Part shown: positions 63,861 through 64,000 of the stretch, one piece after another
Numbering within the stretch: the first letter of the stretch is position 1
Layout of the letters: each line of letters begins with the position of its first letter
Origin: Eubacteriales bacterium
GTDB taxonomy: Bacteria; Bacillota; Clostridia; Christensenellales; CAG-138
Length of the DNA: 64,000 nucleotides
NCBI GenBank assembly: GCA_028694155.1
Contig: JAQUTY010000010.1
Location: 23,668 to 87,667 of the forward strand
Direction of reading: 5' to 3'
Position numbers and translations under genes: made by a program
Notes under the pieces: model-generated
Told to the model about the DNA's origin: nothing
Database searches by the model: none
What the model saw: only the letters and a program-made list of their open reading frames with translations

Positions 63861-63886
63861 AAAAGACACCACGGAGGGTGTCTTTT
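63861..63886 (-). terminator. Terminator of the rRNA operon
   Basis: AAAAGACACC (63861-63870) pairs perfectly with GGTGTCTTTT (63877-63886) with a 6-base loop, and the minus strand continues with a run of six Ts. It sits directly after the 5S gene. Confidence 0.85.
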
Positions 63887-63894
63887 GGGGTGGA

Positions 63895-64000
63895 TTCCGG
63901 CAGCTGCCTATTTTCCCGGACCGTTTCCAGTCAAGTATCGTTGGTGTGTGTGGGCTTAACTTCTGTGTTCGGAATGAGAACAGGTGGATCCCCACAGCTT
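63895..64000 (-). rRNA. rrf: 5S ribosomal RNA, 3' part (cut by window edge)
   Basis: Read on the minus strand, the last 106 bases contain the 5S landmarks CATTCCGAACACAGAAGTTAAG (helix III/loop B-C region in part), GATACTTG and GAAACGGTCCGGGA, and end GGCAGCTGCCGGA. About 10-15 bases of the 5' end lie beyond the window. The exact 3' end is uncertain by a few bases. It implies an rRNA operon running in from the right. Confidence 0.9.

Overview
The window looks like a chromosomal segment of an anaerobic, fermentative member of the Clostridia (Bacillota). The pointers are a dgt-dnaG-sigA cluster, a sporulation-type YtfJ/GerW gene next to a DacF-like carboxypeptidase, an electron-bifurcating [FeFe]-hydrogenase operon, amino-acid fermentation through indolepyruvate:ferredoxin oxidoreductase and butyrate kinase, an S-box riboswitch before metK, and DUF421/DUF4363, DUF5685 and DUF4190 families. 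Base composition is near balanced, and promoters of the TTGACA-N17-TATAAT type with AGGAGG ribosome sites are easy to see. I cannot place it below class.

Layout. 1-2.5 kb: a DUF421-DUF4363 pair and a frameshifted leucine-rich-repeat/dockerin surface gene. 2.5-5.3 kb (minus): DUF2953, YtfJ, D-Ala-D-Ala carboxypeptidase, RluB-type pseudouridine synthase. 5.3-10.4 kb (minus): a BMP lipoprotein plus ABC transporter of the nucleoside-uptake type. 10.6-15 kb (plus): DUF5685, J-domain protein, small membrane protein, class A PBP. 15-17 kb (minus): glycosyltransferase and acyltransferase, probably lipid synthesis. 17-22.4 kb (minus): an operon whose order (buk, ptb, iorA, iorB, aminotransferase) spells a route from amino acid to 2-oxoacid, acyl-CoA, acyl-phosphate and acid plus ATP. 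22.5-26.4 kb: a PrsA-like lipoprotein and a zinc-ribbon/TIR-like/DUF6273 protein. 26.5-31.5 kb: SAM riboswitch-metK, gap, a GT2 glycosyltransferase, a candidate small RNA gene, and fba. 31.5-35.4 kb: sigA, dnaG, dgt. 35.6-36.7 kb: a DUF4190 protein and an Lgt-like protein. 36.9-45 kb (minus): a ten-gene hydrogenase operon carrying the NuoE/NuoF/HydA subunits plus a second hydrogenase-like protein, two DRTGG proteins, a PHP protein and two GHKL ATPase-fold proteins. 45.2-46.1 kb: an SH3-domain protein. 46.1-63.6 kb (minus): two giant secreted proteins (1322 and 4356 aa) with a small Gly-rich peptide gene between them. The window ends inside a 5S rRNA gene on the minus strand.

The least ordinary region is 46-63.6 kb. 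Both giants carry an N-terminal caspase-like (clan CD) domain with His and Cys blocks and an endonuclease I (EndA/NucM-type) domain, joined by beta-rich repeat modules. The larger one also has a zinc-metalloprotease-like HEFQH segment and a 400-residue C-terminus I do not recognise. Putting two protease-like folds and a nuclease into one exported polypeptide suggests a secreted effector or scavenging enzyme; that function is inference. Other leads are the unassigned small RNA candidate at 30.1-30.3 kb, the TIR-like protein that appears to lack the usual catalytic glutamate, and the sensory genes embedded in the hydrogenase operon. Identifications rest on motif recognition only; no searches were run.
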